Assembly: GCA_030145055.1 (NCBI GenBank)
Contig: JAQYWK010000002.1
Coordinates: forward strand, 558,001 to 622,000
Source: Desulfovibrio sp.
Lineage (GTDB): Bacteria > Desulfobacterota > Desulfovibrionia > Desulfovibrionales > Desulfovibrionaceae
Direction: 5' to 3'
Length of the DNA stretch: 64,000 nucleotides
Part shown: piece after piece, positions 48,505-56,797 of the stretch
Layout of the letters: every line of letters begins with the position of its first letter
How positions within the stretch are numbered: position 1 is the stretch's first letter
Made by a program: the position numbers and the translations under genes
Notes under the pieces: generated by a model
Told to the model about the DNA's origin: nothing
The model's input: only the letters and a program-made list of their open reading frames with translations
Databases searched by the model: none

Positions 48505-51321
48505 TTATTCACCTAAAATAGTATCCCCATTCAAAAATGATTCTACTTGAGCGATTCTCATCGGTTTTGAGAAAAGATATCCCTGACCAAATTCACAGCC
48601 CATATTCCTCAGCAAAGTCTCCTGTGGCTCAGTCTCAACCCCTTCAGCAACAACATACAACCCCAAATTGTGCGCCAAGTTAATAATAGCTTTAACAATC
48701 TCGACATTCTCCGGAGACTGACTCATTTTTTGGACAAAACTGAGATCTATCTTCAACTGATCAAGGGGGAACTCCTGAAGATTGCTCATGGAAGAATACC
48801 CTGTACCGAAATCATCAATTGAAACAAAAACACCTGCCGACTTTAAGCGAGTAAGCATTTTTACAGCCTGATTAGCTCTCTCCATAATGGCTGTTTCCGT
48901 GATCTCGATCTTAATATTGTGAGGAGGAAGTTCATACTTTTCAAGAGTAGAAAAGATATTATCAACAAGCGTTGCCTGCGAAAATTGTCGTCCTGAAATA
49001 TTAATAGAAATAACCATTTCACGGGCGCTCTCATAATTATTAATCCAACCTTTCACTTCGCGGCAAGCCTCATTGATAACCCATCGACCAAGCTCAAAGA
49101 TTAATCCGGACTCTTCGGCCATCGGTATAAATTCGCCAGGCATAACCAATCCGCGCTCAGGATGATTCCACCTAACTAAAGCTTCAAAGCCCATAACTTC
49201 TTTACTTTCAAGAGAATAGATAGGCTGATAATCAAGATACAGCTCATTATTAATTATACCAGCGCGAAGATCCCTTTCGAGCCTCATTGCGGTCATAGCC
49301 TTATCAAGCATGCGACGATTAAAAACTTTCATTTTGTCGCGACCATTTTCTTTCGCCTGATGCATAGCCACATTAGCATTTTGAATAAGCTCTTCAGGCT
49401 TATCATAAGAGGTCGGGCTGAGTATGATGCCATAGCTGGCGGCGATACTTATCTTGTGCCCATCAACAAGCATGGGTTTACTCAGGCTTTCTTTAATGCG
49501 CCTAACAATTCTTATTGCTTCCCGAGGCTTATCAAGCTCTTCTAATACAACGATAAATTCGTCGCCGCCGAATCTGGATACAGTATCAAGGTCCCGCACA
49601 GATTGCAGTAAGCGTTTAGAAACCTTAACCAAAAGTTTATCACCAATATTGTGACCTAGGCTATCGTTTATAACCTTGAAACGATCAAGGTCCATAAATA
49701 CTACCGCATAATAATATCCATCTCGTCTTCGTGAACGCTCAACAGATTTTAGAATCCGGTCACAACACAGAGTTCGATTAGCAAGACCAGTTAAAGGGTC
49801 ATGAAGGGCTTCATATTGGAGCTGTTTCTCCATGAACTTACGTTTAGTAATATCACGCAATGAAATCCTAACACCGAGAGAAGAACCGTCATCCGCAAGA
49901 ACTTGGTGACCGCTAAGTGAGACCCAGCGCATCAATCCATCCTTCCGGAACATTCTTAAATCAGTACCATCGTTAGACTGGAATTTTCCAATTAGTGCGT
50001 TTTGCCAATATTCTCTATCGTTTTTGTGGAGAAGCATTTCTACCTTACTAGCTCCTTCAATAAAATAATCTTTAGCAAAACCAGAAATTCTTTCGCACGA
50101 AGGACTGACATACTTTACTATTCCAGTAGGGCCGATCCACATTTCCCAATCAAATGTATAATCAGCTATAGTGCGATACTCTTCCTCGGAAGAACGGAGT
50201 GCCTTCTCCATGCGCTTGTAACTTGAAATATCGGTAACAAAAGCAAAAATAATCTTTGCAAAATCATTTTCATATAAATTACTGGCATGAATGAAAATAT
50301 CAATGTCGCGCCCTTCATGATTCGTAAAGTTAATTTCGAATCTGTGGTCGCCTACACCATTCTCATCGAGTTTCTCTGATGCAAACGGCCCTAAAAGACT
50401 CTCGAGATTTGAACCGAGAACCTCATCACGAGGTAACCCAATCAAACGGCAAAAAGCCGGGTTTACGTCAATCAAAACCTGACTCTCATCAACCATTAAA
50501 AAGCCTTCCGAAGTGGTTTCTACCAACGCTCGGTATCTTTTCTCACTCTTAATACTTGACGCTGCAGCCTTTTCGCGTTTGTAAACCTCGCCTTTAAGGA
50601 CCTCATTTATCTCTTCCAGCCTTTTTTCTCGACTCGCAATCTCCTCTGTCATACGATTGAAACGAGAACCAATTTCAAGCAATTCCGTATACCGAAATTC
50701 TGCAAACCGATAAGAAAAATCACCCATCGCGACTTTATCCATGCCCTTTCGAAGTCTTAGCATCGGGCGCCGGATAAAATAGTCCAGTAGTAATCCTGTG
50801 ATAACGTAGATGACTGCGACGGATGTCAGAAATGTAAAACTAGAAACAAAGAGAATCCAATCTAAATTGCGAAGATAGGCCTTATTTGAAAGTTCAAAAT
50901 TAACAGATCCAATCTTTTCTTTGCCAATAAATAATTCGCGTGTTCTTGAAACAGGGTCTTCGTTACTTTCTCCAACTCTATCAAAATTAAAAAGAACATC
51001 ACCATTAACATCAATAATACGAAGTTTAGCAAACTGATCATTTTGGGTATAAGCACTGCAAACATGCTGCAGAGAGACCATGTCAAAATTCCATATAGGA
51101 AAAGTAACAGACTTGGTAAGCTGCTCGATATAAATATCGGCCTTATCTTCCACTTCCTGACGAAGCATATGAGATCTTCCAAAATACTCGTAAGCTGTAA
51201 CAACTCCGATAATTACGGCGAGAGCAAAGACGATACATGCTGAAAGATCACGAGAAATTGATCTTTCACCTTTTTTAAATCTGAAATAAGGTTTCTTCAA
51301 AAACGTATTATGCCCGGACAT
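48505..51321 (-). CDS. Membrane sensor PAS-PAS-GGDEF-EAL protein
   Basis: 938 residues. TM1 (about 26-48), a periplasmic sensor region (about 49-150), TM2 (about 155-180), a HAMP-like segment, two PAS domains (about 265-375 and 385-500), a GGDEF domain with intact FGGDEF (584-588) and an EAL domain with GFEALVRW (713-715), catalytic residues preserved in both. It may make and degrade cyclic di-GMP in response to an outside signal. Monocistronic, with its own terminator and a long AT-rich upstream region. Confidence 0.95.
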   Translation of the reverse strand: MSGHNTFLKKPYFRFKKGERSISRDLSACIVFALAVIIGVVTAYEYFGRSHMLRQEVEDKADIYIEQLTKSVTFPIWNFDMVSLQHVCSAYTQNDQFAKLRIIDVNGDVLFNFDRVGESNEDPVSRTRELFIGKEKIGSVNFELSNKAYLRNLDWILFVSSFTFLTSVAVIYVITGLLLDYFIRRPMLRLRKGMDKVAMGDFSYRFAEFRYTELLEIGSRFNRMTEEIASREKRLEEINEVLKGEVYKREKAAASSIKSEKRYRALVETTSEGFLMVDESQVLIDVNPAFCRLIGLPRDEVLGSNLESLLGPFASEKLDENGVGDHRFEINFTNHEGRDIDIFIHASNLYENDFAKIIFAFVTDISSYKRMEKALRSSEEEYRTIADYTFDWEMWIGPTGIVKYVSPSCERISGFAKDYFIEGASKVEMLLHKNDREYWQNALIGKFQSNDGTDLRMFRKDGLMRWVSLSGHQVLADDGSSLGVRISLRDITKRKFMEKQLQYEALHDPLTGLANRTLCCDRILKSVERSRRRDGYYYAVVFMDLDRFKVINDSLGHNIGDKLLVKVSKRLLQSVRDLDTVSRFGGDEFIVVLEELDKPREAIRIVRRIKESLSKPMLVDGHKISIAASYGIILSPTSYDKPEELIQNANVAMHQAKENGRDKMKVFNRRMLDKAMTAMRLERDLRAGIINNELYLDYQPIYSLESKEVMGFEALVRWNHPERGLVMPGEFIPMAEESGLIFELGRWVINEACREVKGWINNYESAREMVISINISGRQFSQATLVDNIFSTLEKYELPPHNIKIEITETAIMERANQAVKMLTRLKSAGVFVSIDDFGTGYSSMSNLQEFPLDQLKIDLSFVQKMSQSPENVEIVKAIINLAHNLGLYVVAEGVETEPQETLLRNMGCEFGQGYLFSKPMRIAQVESFLNGDTILGE

Positions 51322-51572
51322 ATTTTATAACACCAAGTCAGAATAAAATTGTTACTTAAATAAAATAAGCCCACATTAGATATGCAATGTAAAACTAGAA
51401 CACGTATAACAAACTACATATCATAACATTTATTAACAAGTATAATATGAATCTGTACTCTTTCATAACAAAAAAAGTCAAAATTAATTAAACAAAGCTG
51501 CACATAATTAACAAATATTAATTACAAACGACAATCAATATATAAGATACAACTAAAATTTATTAGCTAACC

Positions 51573-52250
51573 TTAAATACATTCAGAAGAAAGTTTCTTT
51601 TCTGCCAAAACGACTTCAGCCAAGGCATTAATCACACACGCCGCAAGTGCGGACCCGCCTTTTCTCCCTTCGACAGAAATATAAGGTAAATTACCACAAT
51701 CCATCAGCATAGCTTTAGACTCAGCCGCATTCACAAATCCCACAGGCATACCTACTATCAGAGCAGGAATTTCCATTTTACCCGATTCAATCAGCCTAAC
51801 AAGGCGGATTAAGGCTGTAGGAGCATTACCAATAACATGGATAGCTGGCTTGATTTTATCAGCGGCAAGCTCAAGAGCAGCGTGTGCACGCGTAGTTGAA
51901 TTTAATTTTGCAGCGGTAATGACCTCAGGATCGTTGATTAAACAACGCACGTCACAACCAAGCGGTACCATTCTACGAACTGGAATTCCGCATTTAGCCA
52001 TCTCAGTATCGGTAACTATTGTACATCCGGATCTAATTGATTCGAGACCATTTGTAATAGCTTCGGAGTGAAACCGAACAAGATCAATCAGTTCAAAATC
52101 AGCAGTAGTATGCACCATTCTTCTTGCAATCTGCCACGCAATACCTTGAAATTTACGAGGTTCTGGAACCTCAGAATCAATTATTTCAAAGGATTTTTTT
52201 TCTATATCGCCGGGTTTTGCAATAGCAAGAAGCTTATGTTTATCAGCCAC
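51573..52250 (-). CDS. cbiC: Precorrin-8X methylmutase CbiC/CobH
   Basis: 225 residues with the catalytic His in RRMVHTTADFEL, followed by AITNGLESIRSG and SEGRKGG-like end. It moves the methyl group from C11 to C12 in corrin ring synthesis. The start is GTG at 52250 or TTG at 52253; AAGGAG upstream fits GTG better. It overlaps deoC by 8 bases, an unusual pairing; no other cobalamin gene is in the window. Confidence 0.92.
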   Translation of the reverse strand: MADKHKLLAIAKPGDIEKKSFEIIDSEVPEPRKFQGIAWQIARRMVHTTADFELIDLVRFHSEAITNGLESIRSGCTIVTDTEMAKCGIPVRRMVPLGCDVRCLINDPEVITAAKLNSTTRAHAALELAADKIKPAIHVIGNAPTALIRLVRLIESGKMEIPALIVGMPVGFVNAAESKAMLMDCGNLPYISVEGRKGGSALAACVINALAEVVLAEKKLSSECI

Positions 52251-52908
52251 CAATTGACTCCTTAATTAAATTTAGAGAAGAAGATGTTCCTAAACGCGAG
52301 GCTCCGGCTTCAAGAAGCTCGATAGCTTGAGAATATGTTTTGATACCGCCGCTAGCTTTAACTCCCACAGAACCGCCAACAACAGAACGCATAAGAGTTA
52401 TATCTTCAACCGTTGCAGCCCCACAACTAAACCCAGTGCACGTTTTTACAAACGAAGCTCCGGCTTTGACAGCCAGTTCGCATGCTTGCTTTTTCTGATC
52501 ATTGGAAAGAAGGCCTGTTTCAATAATAGCCTTAACGGGAACACCGTCTGCACCTTCAACCGTTAAAAATATATCATTCAGAAAACTATCTATGTCTCCA
52601 GCCTTAAGAGCCCCGATATTAACAACCATATCCAATTCCTGTGCACCTTTCTCAATTGCTCGCATTGCTTCAATCATTTTGACCTCAGCAAGAGTTGCAC
52701 CGGAAGGGAATCCTATAACAGAGCAGACTTTCGGTTTCTCGAATTTCAAAAGATGCGAAGCCTGAGCGATATGCCAAGGATGGATGCATACCGAAGCAAA
52801 CCCATATTCAACCGCTTCCCTACAAAGCAGTTCAATATCAGAAGGAACTGCAGAAATATCTAGAAGTGTGTGGTCAACATAAGAAGCTAAATCATTAATT
52901 TTTTTCAT
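52243..52908 (-). CDS. deoC: Deoxyribose-phosphate aldolase DeoC
   Basis: 221 residues, TIM barrel. The Schiff-base Lys is in SFVKTCTGF and the second Lys in VKASGGIKT, with the N-terminal YVDHTLLD. It cleaves deoxyribose 5-phosphate to glyceraldehyde 3-phosphate and acetaldehyde. ATG at 52908 has GGAGG 5 bases upstream; a GTG at 52920 is possible. Cotranscribed with cbiC. Confidence 0.95.
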   Translation of the reverse strand: MKKINDLASYVDHTLLDISAVPSDIELLCREAVEYGFASVCIHPWHIAQASHLLKFEKPKVCSVIGFPSGATLAEVKMIEAMRAIEKGAQELDMVVNIGALKAGDIDSFLNDIFLTVEGADGVPVKAIIETGLLSNDQKKQACELAVKAGASFVKTCTGFSCGAATVEDITLMRSVVGGSVGVKASGGIKTYSQAIELLEAGASRLGTSSSLNLIKESIGG

Positions 52909-53073
52909 GTCCGCCTCCACATTAAAAATTTACTCGCTATGAGTCTCAAATAATGAACGTTTATCAAATGGTAATTGGCAAATGACAAATAGCGAATTAT
53001 TAAAGTCAGCAAAATAAAGAGCACAAATCTTTTATTAAAACGACCGTAAGCCAATACTGGCAACGGGTCAAAA

Positions 53074-53103
53074 TAAAAAAAGGCCCCGAATATTCGAGGC
53101 CTT
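53074..53103 (-). terminator. Terminator of the amino acid transporter operon
   Basis: Arms AAGGCC-C-CGA (53080-) and TCG-A-GGCCTT (to 53103), and on the minus strand seven Ts behind. It stands 32 bases past the last permease gene. Confidence 0.85.
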
Positions 53104-53135
53104 AAAAAGAAACAAAATAAGTCGTTTTTTAAAAT

Positions 53136-53831
53136 CTAACGATCGCGAGCCTGATAGCGTGCAAGATGCTTTTCCATTCTGCGACTAGTGTAGGTTAGGA
53201 CATAACAAATGATGAAGTAAAGTACGGCAATGGCAATAAAGATCTCAGTAGGAGCTGACAACGTTCTATTATTTACCTGTGTTGCAGTACGAGTAAGCTC
53301 ATTTACACCGATAATATATGCCAGCGAGGTATCCTTTGTAAGTGATACAAACTGGTTAACAAACGATGGAATCATGTTTCTAAGAGCCTGTGGAAGAATT
53401 ACAAACCGCATAGCCTGGTAGTGTGAAAGTCCACTTCCTCTAGCAGCTTCCATCTGTCCACTAGGTAAAGCTGTAACACCAGCCTTTACAATTTCTGCGA
53501 TGTAAGCACCGGTAAAAACAATAAACGCGATAAGTGCACAGTGAAATTCAGGTAATGGGGAACCAAATATTATTGGAACTAAAAAATAGAACCAGAAAAT
53601 AAGCATTAATAAAGGAATGCCGCGGATAACTTCAATGTAGAAAACCGCAGTTAATTTGACTAGTTTATTGCGAGATAAACGCATTAAACCAGCGGCAAGC
53701 CCTATCCAGAATGCACCGAAGATGCCGAGTACAGCCAGAATAATACTGACTGCAAGCCCACCTAAAGGTCCATTGGGAAATGCGCCCCAAAGAAAATAAT
53801 CAAAGTTGTTCCAAACTACATCCCATTGCAC
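53136..53831 (-). CDS. Polar amino acid ABC transporter, permease 2
   Basis: 231 residues, five membrane helices, with the permease motif GVTALPSGQMEAARGSGLSHYQAM and FVILPQALRNMIPSF of the His/Glu/Gln family. It pairs with the permease 12 bases upstream. GTG at 53831 is the only start near the observed N-terminus. Confidence 0.92.
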   Translation of the reverse strand: MQWDVVWNNFDYFLWGAFPNGPLGGLAVSIILAVLGIFGAFWIGLAAGLMRLSRNKLVKLTAVFYIEVIRGIPLLMLIFWFYFLVPIIFGSPLPEFHCALIAFIVFTGAYIAEIVKAGVTALPSGQMEAARGSGLSHYQAMRFVILPQALRNMIPSFVNQFVSLTKDTSLAYIIGVNELTRTATQVNNRTLSAPTEIFIAIAVLYFIICYVLTYTSRRMEKHLARYQARDR

Positions 53832-53843
53832 GAGAGGCCACCC

Positions 53844-54545
53844 CTAATATTTTATCTGGATTAGATAATGCTTATTGTACATATTAATTGAGAAGGACAC
53901 GATCAAAGAAATTGCTAAGTAAATCAGTGTCGCGACTGTGAAAGCCTCAAATCCGTGGAAAGAATATGACTCAACCTGTCTCGCCATGTAAGTAAGATCC
54001 ATAACGCCGATAGTCATGACCAGCGAGGAGTTCTTAATAAGGTTTAGAGACTGTGAAATAAGTGGCGGAATAATAATTCTAAAAGCCTGCGGAAGAATTA
54101 CAAACCTATAAGCCTGCATGAACGAAAGTCCGGTTGCACGCGAAGCTTCAAGCTGATTTTTGGGTATCGAGTTAATACCGGCTCTGATCTCTTCAGCAAT
54201 AAACGCGGCAGTATAAAATGTAAGGGATATAACCCCGGCCGCAAATTCGAAATCATGATCATAAAGCCAAGTGTTAACTGAATCCGGCAGGATGGAATAT
54301 GAACCAAAATACCAGAAAAATATCTGAATCAGCAGAGGCGTATTTCGAAAAAACTCAACAAATGCAAAGCTAAACCATTCGAAAGGTTTAAACTTTGACA
54401 TACGCATCACAGCTATAATGGTACCGAGTAACATTGTAAAACCAATGGATACTAAGGATATTTGAAGGGTTGTAACAAGCCCCTCAACAATCCACTGCCC
54501 ATATTGACCGCTTAAAACTAGATTCCAATCAAACTGATAATTCAA
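53844..54545 (-). CDS. Polar amino acid ABC transporter, permease 1
   Basis: About 233 residues with five helices and the EAA-type loop GINSIPKNQLEASRATGLSF. No ATG is available. The TTG at 54545 gives MNYQFDWNLVL, a common start for GltJ-like permeases, with GGA 8 bases upstream; the TTG at 54581 would lie exactly in the loop of the hairpin at 54565. It forms the channel with permease 2. Confidence 0.88.
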   Translation of the reverse strand: MNYQFDWNLVLSGQYGQWIVEGLVTTLQISLVSIGFTMLLGTIIAVMRMSKFKPFEWFSFAFVEFFRNTPLLIQIFFWYFGSYSILPDSVNTWLYDHDFEFAAGVISLTFYTAAFIAEEIRAGINSIPKNQLEASRATGLSFMQAYRFVILPQAFRIIIPPLISQSLNLIKNSSLVMTIGVMDLTYMARQVESYSFHGFEAFTVATLIYLAISLIVSFSINMYNKHYLIQIKY

Positions 54546-54564
54546 GGCGTTTATCCGTTGTTTT

Positions 54565-54595
54565 CGAAAGAGCCGTACCAAGTACGGCCCTTTCG
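54565..54595. promoter_or_regulatory. Intercistronic hairpin between the binding protein and permease 1
   Basis: Inverted repeat with 14-base arms (54565-54578 and 54582-54595), one mismatch, TTG/CAA loop. No T-run on the coding strand. It parallels the livK-livH hairpin. Confidence 0.6.
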
Positions 54596-54628
54596 TTTCT
54601 AATCAATGTAACCGAAGTCACTAACCGA

Positions 54629-55444
54629 CTAAGGCCAGAGTTCCATTTCCCAAGTCAAAGGCAGTTCATTTTTGGTATTAGGGCCGAACCATTTGTCGTA
54701 CATTTTCTGGTAATCGCCGCTCTTCCACATTTCGATAAGAGCAATGTTTACAGCATCACGGAAGTTGGATTCATTTTCAGGAAGACCGAGTCCGTAAGGC
54801 TCAGGAGAAATGATATCACCAACGATTTCCCAACCAGCTGGATTAGGATCGGAGTTTTTGAGTCCAAGAAGAATAGTAGAGTCAGTTGTTACAGCTTTAA
54901 CTTTACCCTGCTTGAGAGCAAGGAAAGCCTGTGGGTAACCTTCAAAAGATAAAACCTTACAATCAGGCTGTACTTTCAGGATGTTCTGCTCAGAAGTAGA
55001 ACCTTTAGCTGTACCGACTTTCTGACCTTTTAGGTCAGCTGCGGAAGTAATGCCGGAACCTTTCTTAACGAGAAGCTTCTGACCATCCATGAAGTAGGTG
55101 ATACTAAAATCAATGGTATCGTCACGAGCAATCTTGTGAGTCATTGTAGCGGCAGCAATGTCAATTGAACCCTGAACAAGCATCGCAATACGTGTAGATG
55201 ATGTTACTGGTTTGAATTCAGCTTTAACGCCGATTTTTCCAGCAATGTAGTTACAGACGTCGATGTCCATACCAACAAGTTTCTTTGTGTTTTCATCAAT
55301 GTAACCAAAAGGAACAACTGCATCTTTAACACCGCAGATAAGAACTCCGCGATCTTTTACTTCCTGCAATTTGTCAGCAAAAGCGGTGGAAGCACAAAGT
55401 GCCAACGCTAGTACCATTGCAACCATGATTGAAACTCTTTTCAT
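54629..55444 (-). CDS. Polar amino acid ABC transporter, periplasmic binding protein
   Basis: 271 residues: signal peptide (1-23, ALCASTAFA) and a type II periplasmic-binding fold (VLICGVKDAVVPFGYIDENT, GMDIDVCNYIAGKIG). The sequence resembles Glu/Asp/Gln receptors; the ligand cannot be fixed from sequence alone. AGGAGG precedes the ATG. Its stop is followed by a large hairpin before permease 1. Confidence 0.93.
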   Translation of the reverse strand: MKRVSIMVAMVLALALCASTAFADKLQEVKDRGVLICGVKDAVVPFGYIDENTKKLVGMDIDVCNYIAGKIGVKAEFKPVTSSTRIAMLVQGSIDIAAATMTHKIARDDTIDFSITYFMDGQKLLVKKGSGITSAADLKGQKVGTAKGSTSEQNILKVQPDCKVLSFEGYPQAFLALKQGKVKAVTTDSTILLGLKNSDPNPAGWEIVGDIISPEPYGLGLPENESNFRDAVNIALIEMWKSGDYQKMYDKWFGPNTKNELPLTWEMELWP

Positions 55445-55500
55445 AGATCCTCCTGAAACAATTTTAAAGTTTTCTGCCTAAGCCGTTAAATAGTAAACAG

Positions 55501-56229
55501 CTACAATATCTCCTTCAAAAATAACTTCGTTCTAGCGTGACGTGGGTTCTTGAAAAACTCTTCAGGCGGTGCCTGCTCGATAACTTCACCCTCATCCATA
55601 AATATAACTCGATCAGCAACTTCACGGGCAAATCCCATTTCATGCGTAACGCAGAGCATGGTCATTCCTTCGCGGGCCAGATCTTTCATAACATTCAAAA
55701 CTTCGTTGATCATTTCCGGATCAAGTGCGGAAGTAGGCTCATCGAAAAGCATTACTTTCGGCTTCATTGCTAAGGCTCTCGCGATAGCAACACGCTGCTG
55801 CTGTCCACCGGACAATTCTGCAGGATACTTATGCGCCTGATCGTGAATACCCACTCTTTCAAGTAATTTAAGTGCAATTTCTTCAGCTTCTGCGCGAGGA
55901 ACATTGCGAACCTTCTGCGGAGCGAGAGTTACATTATTTAATACTGTAAGATGAGGGTAAAGGTTGAACTGCTGGAAAACGATGCCGATTTCGGCACGCA
56001 GTTCATTGATATCAACACTCTTGTCGAGAATATCTTTTCCATCAAAAGTGACTGTTCCTTTCTGGAAATCTTCAAGCCTGTTAATACAGCGAATAAAAGT
56101 ACTCTTTCCTGAGCCACTAGGCCCACAGATAACAAGCACTTCACCTTTATTTACATGGTCATTAAGACCCTTAAGGACGTGAAAGTCGCCGTACCATTTG
56201 TGGAGATTCTTAATTTCAATCATCGGCAT
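55501..56229 (-). CDS. Polar amino acid ABC transporter, ATPase (GlnQ-like)
   Basis: 242 residues with Walker A GPSGSGKS, signature LSGGQQQR, and Walker [16 protein letters not shown], all typical for the GlnQ/HisP/GltL group. First gene of the operon. The start at 56229 follows GGAG 9 bases upstream; ATG at 56223 is an alternative. Order ATPase, receptor, permease, permease. Confidence 0.93.
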   Translation of the reverse strand: MPMIEIKNLHKWYGDFHVLKGLNDHVNKGEVLVICGPSGSGKSTFIRCINRLEDFQKGTVTFDGKDILDKSVDINELRAEIGIVFQQFNLYPHLTVLNNVTLAPQKVRNVPRAEAEEIALKLLERVGIHDQAHKYPAELSGGQQQRVAIARALAMKPKVMLFDEPTSALDPEMINEVLNVMKDLAREGMTMLCVTHEMGFAREVADRVIFMDEGEVIEQAPPEEFFKNPRHARTKLFLKEIL

Positions 56230-56642
56230 ATCGCTTAACTCCAACTCCTGTACATATTATGAATTCAGCACAGGCTACTATATAAAAGTGGAAAAATTTA
56301 ACTAACAGCAATCTTTTAATGCATCCCAAGTTCAAACTCACAGGATCCAAGAAAGAACAATAGTCATAGCCTAAAACGACTAAAAGTCAAGGATTGCTCG
56401 CTGTTTTCCATTTATGTATAATCAATTTCACAGTCTCCCTTTTTTGATAAATTACCATTTTTATTGATTGGCGGTACAACTTTGCGTCCCCTAGGATTCG
56501 AATAACGACAACGTTTCAGAAAAGGATTAACTGAATAACATATTCATTCGCATCGTTATACAAGGTATACAAAAAAGGTAATTTAATAATTAACAAGAAA
56601 TTTTTAATATTTTTTTTCATTAAAACATATTTAAAAACAAAA
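56230..56642 (-). other. Gene-free region upstream of the amino acid transporter operon
   Basis: About 410 AT-rich bases with no supportable gene. It contains a candidate promoter (56363-56390) on the minus strand; the part 56400-56640 shows nothing recognisable beyond A/T tracts. Confidence 0.5.
56363..56390 (-). promoter_or_regulatory. Candidate promoter of the amino acid transporter operon
   Basis: On the minus strand TTGACT (56385-56390), 16-base spacer, TATGAC (56363-56368). Leader of about 130 bases. Confidence 0.4.
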
Positions 56643-56685
56643 AATCCGAAACTTGATCACTCTTTAAAGCGCCAAATTTCGGATT
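56643..56685 (-). terminator. Terminator of the DhaL-DegV gene
   Basis: AATCCGAAA and TTTCGGATT arms (56643-56651 with 56677-56685), 25-base loop, followed by a T-run on the minus strand. The upstream arm belongs to the hexamer array at 56681-56733, so alternative pairings exist. Confidence 0.6.
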
Positions 56686-56733
56686 AGGATTAGGATTAGG
56701 ATTCGAGTAGGATTCGGATTAATATTCAGATTA
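56681..56733 (+). repeat. Hexamer repeat array, unit GGATTA
   Basis: Three perfect GGATTA units in tandem (56681-56698), then GGATTC, a 5-base spacer GAGTA, GGATTC, GGATTA, ATATTC and AGATTA, decaying toward 56733. It lies in the 3' untranslated part of the DhaL-DegV gene. Confidence 0.8.
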
Positions 56734-56797
56734 AGACAAAGGCTAGAATTAGTACTCTTATTTAACCCGCAAGCAGGTAATTGCGAACTAGCTCATT

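Noticed and set aside
56681-56733. Hexamer array as a CRISPR or telomere-like element
   Set aside because: No spacers, unit too short, and it sits in an ordinary 3' region.
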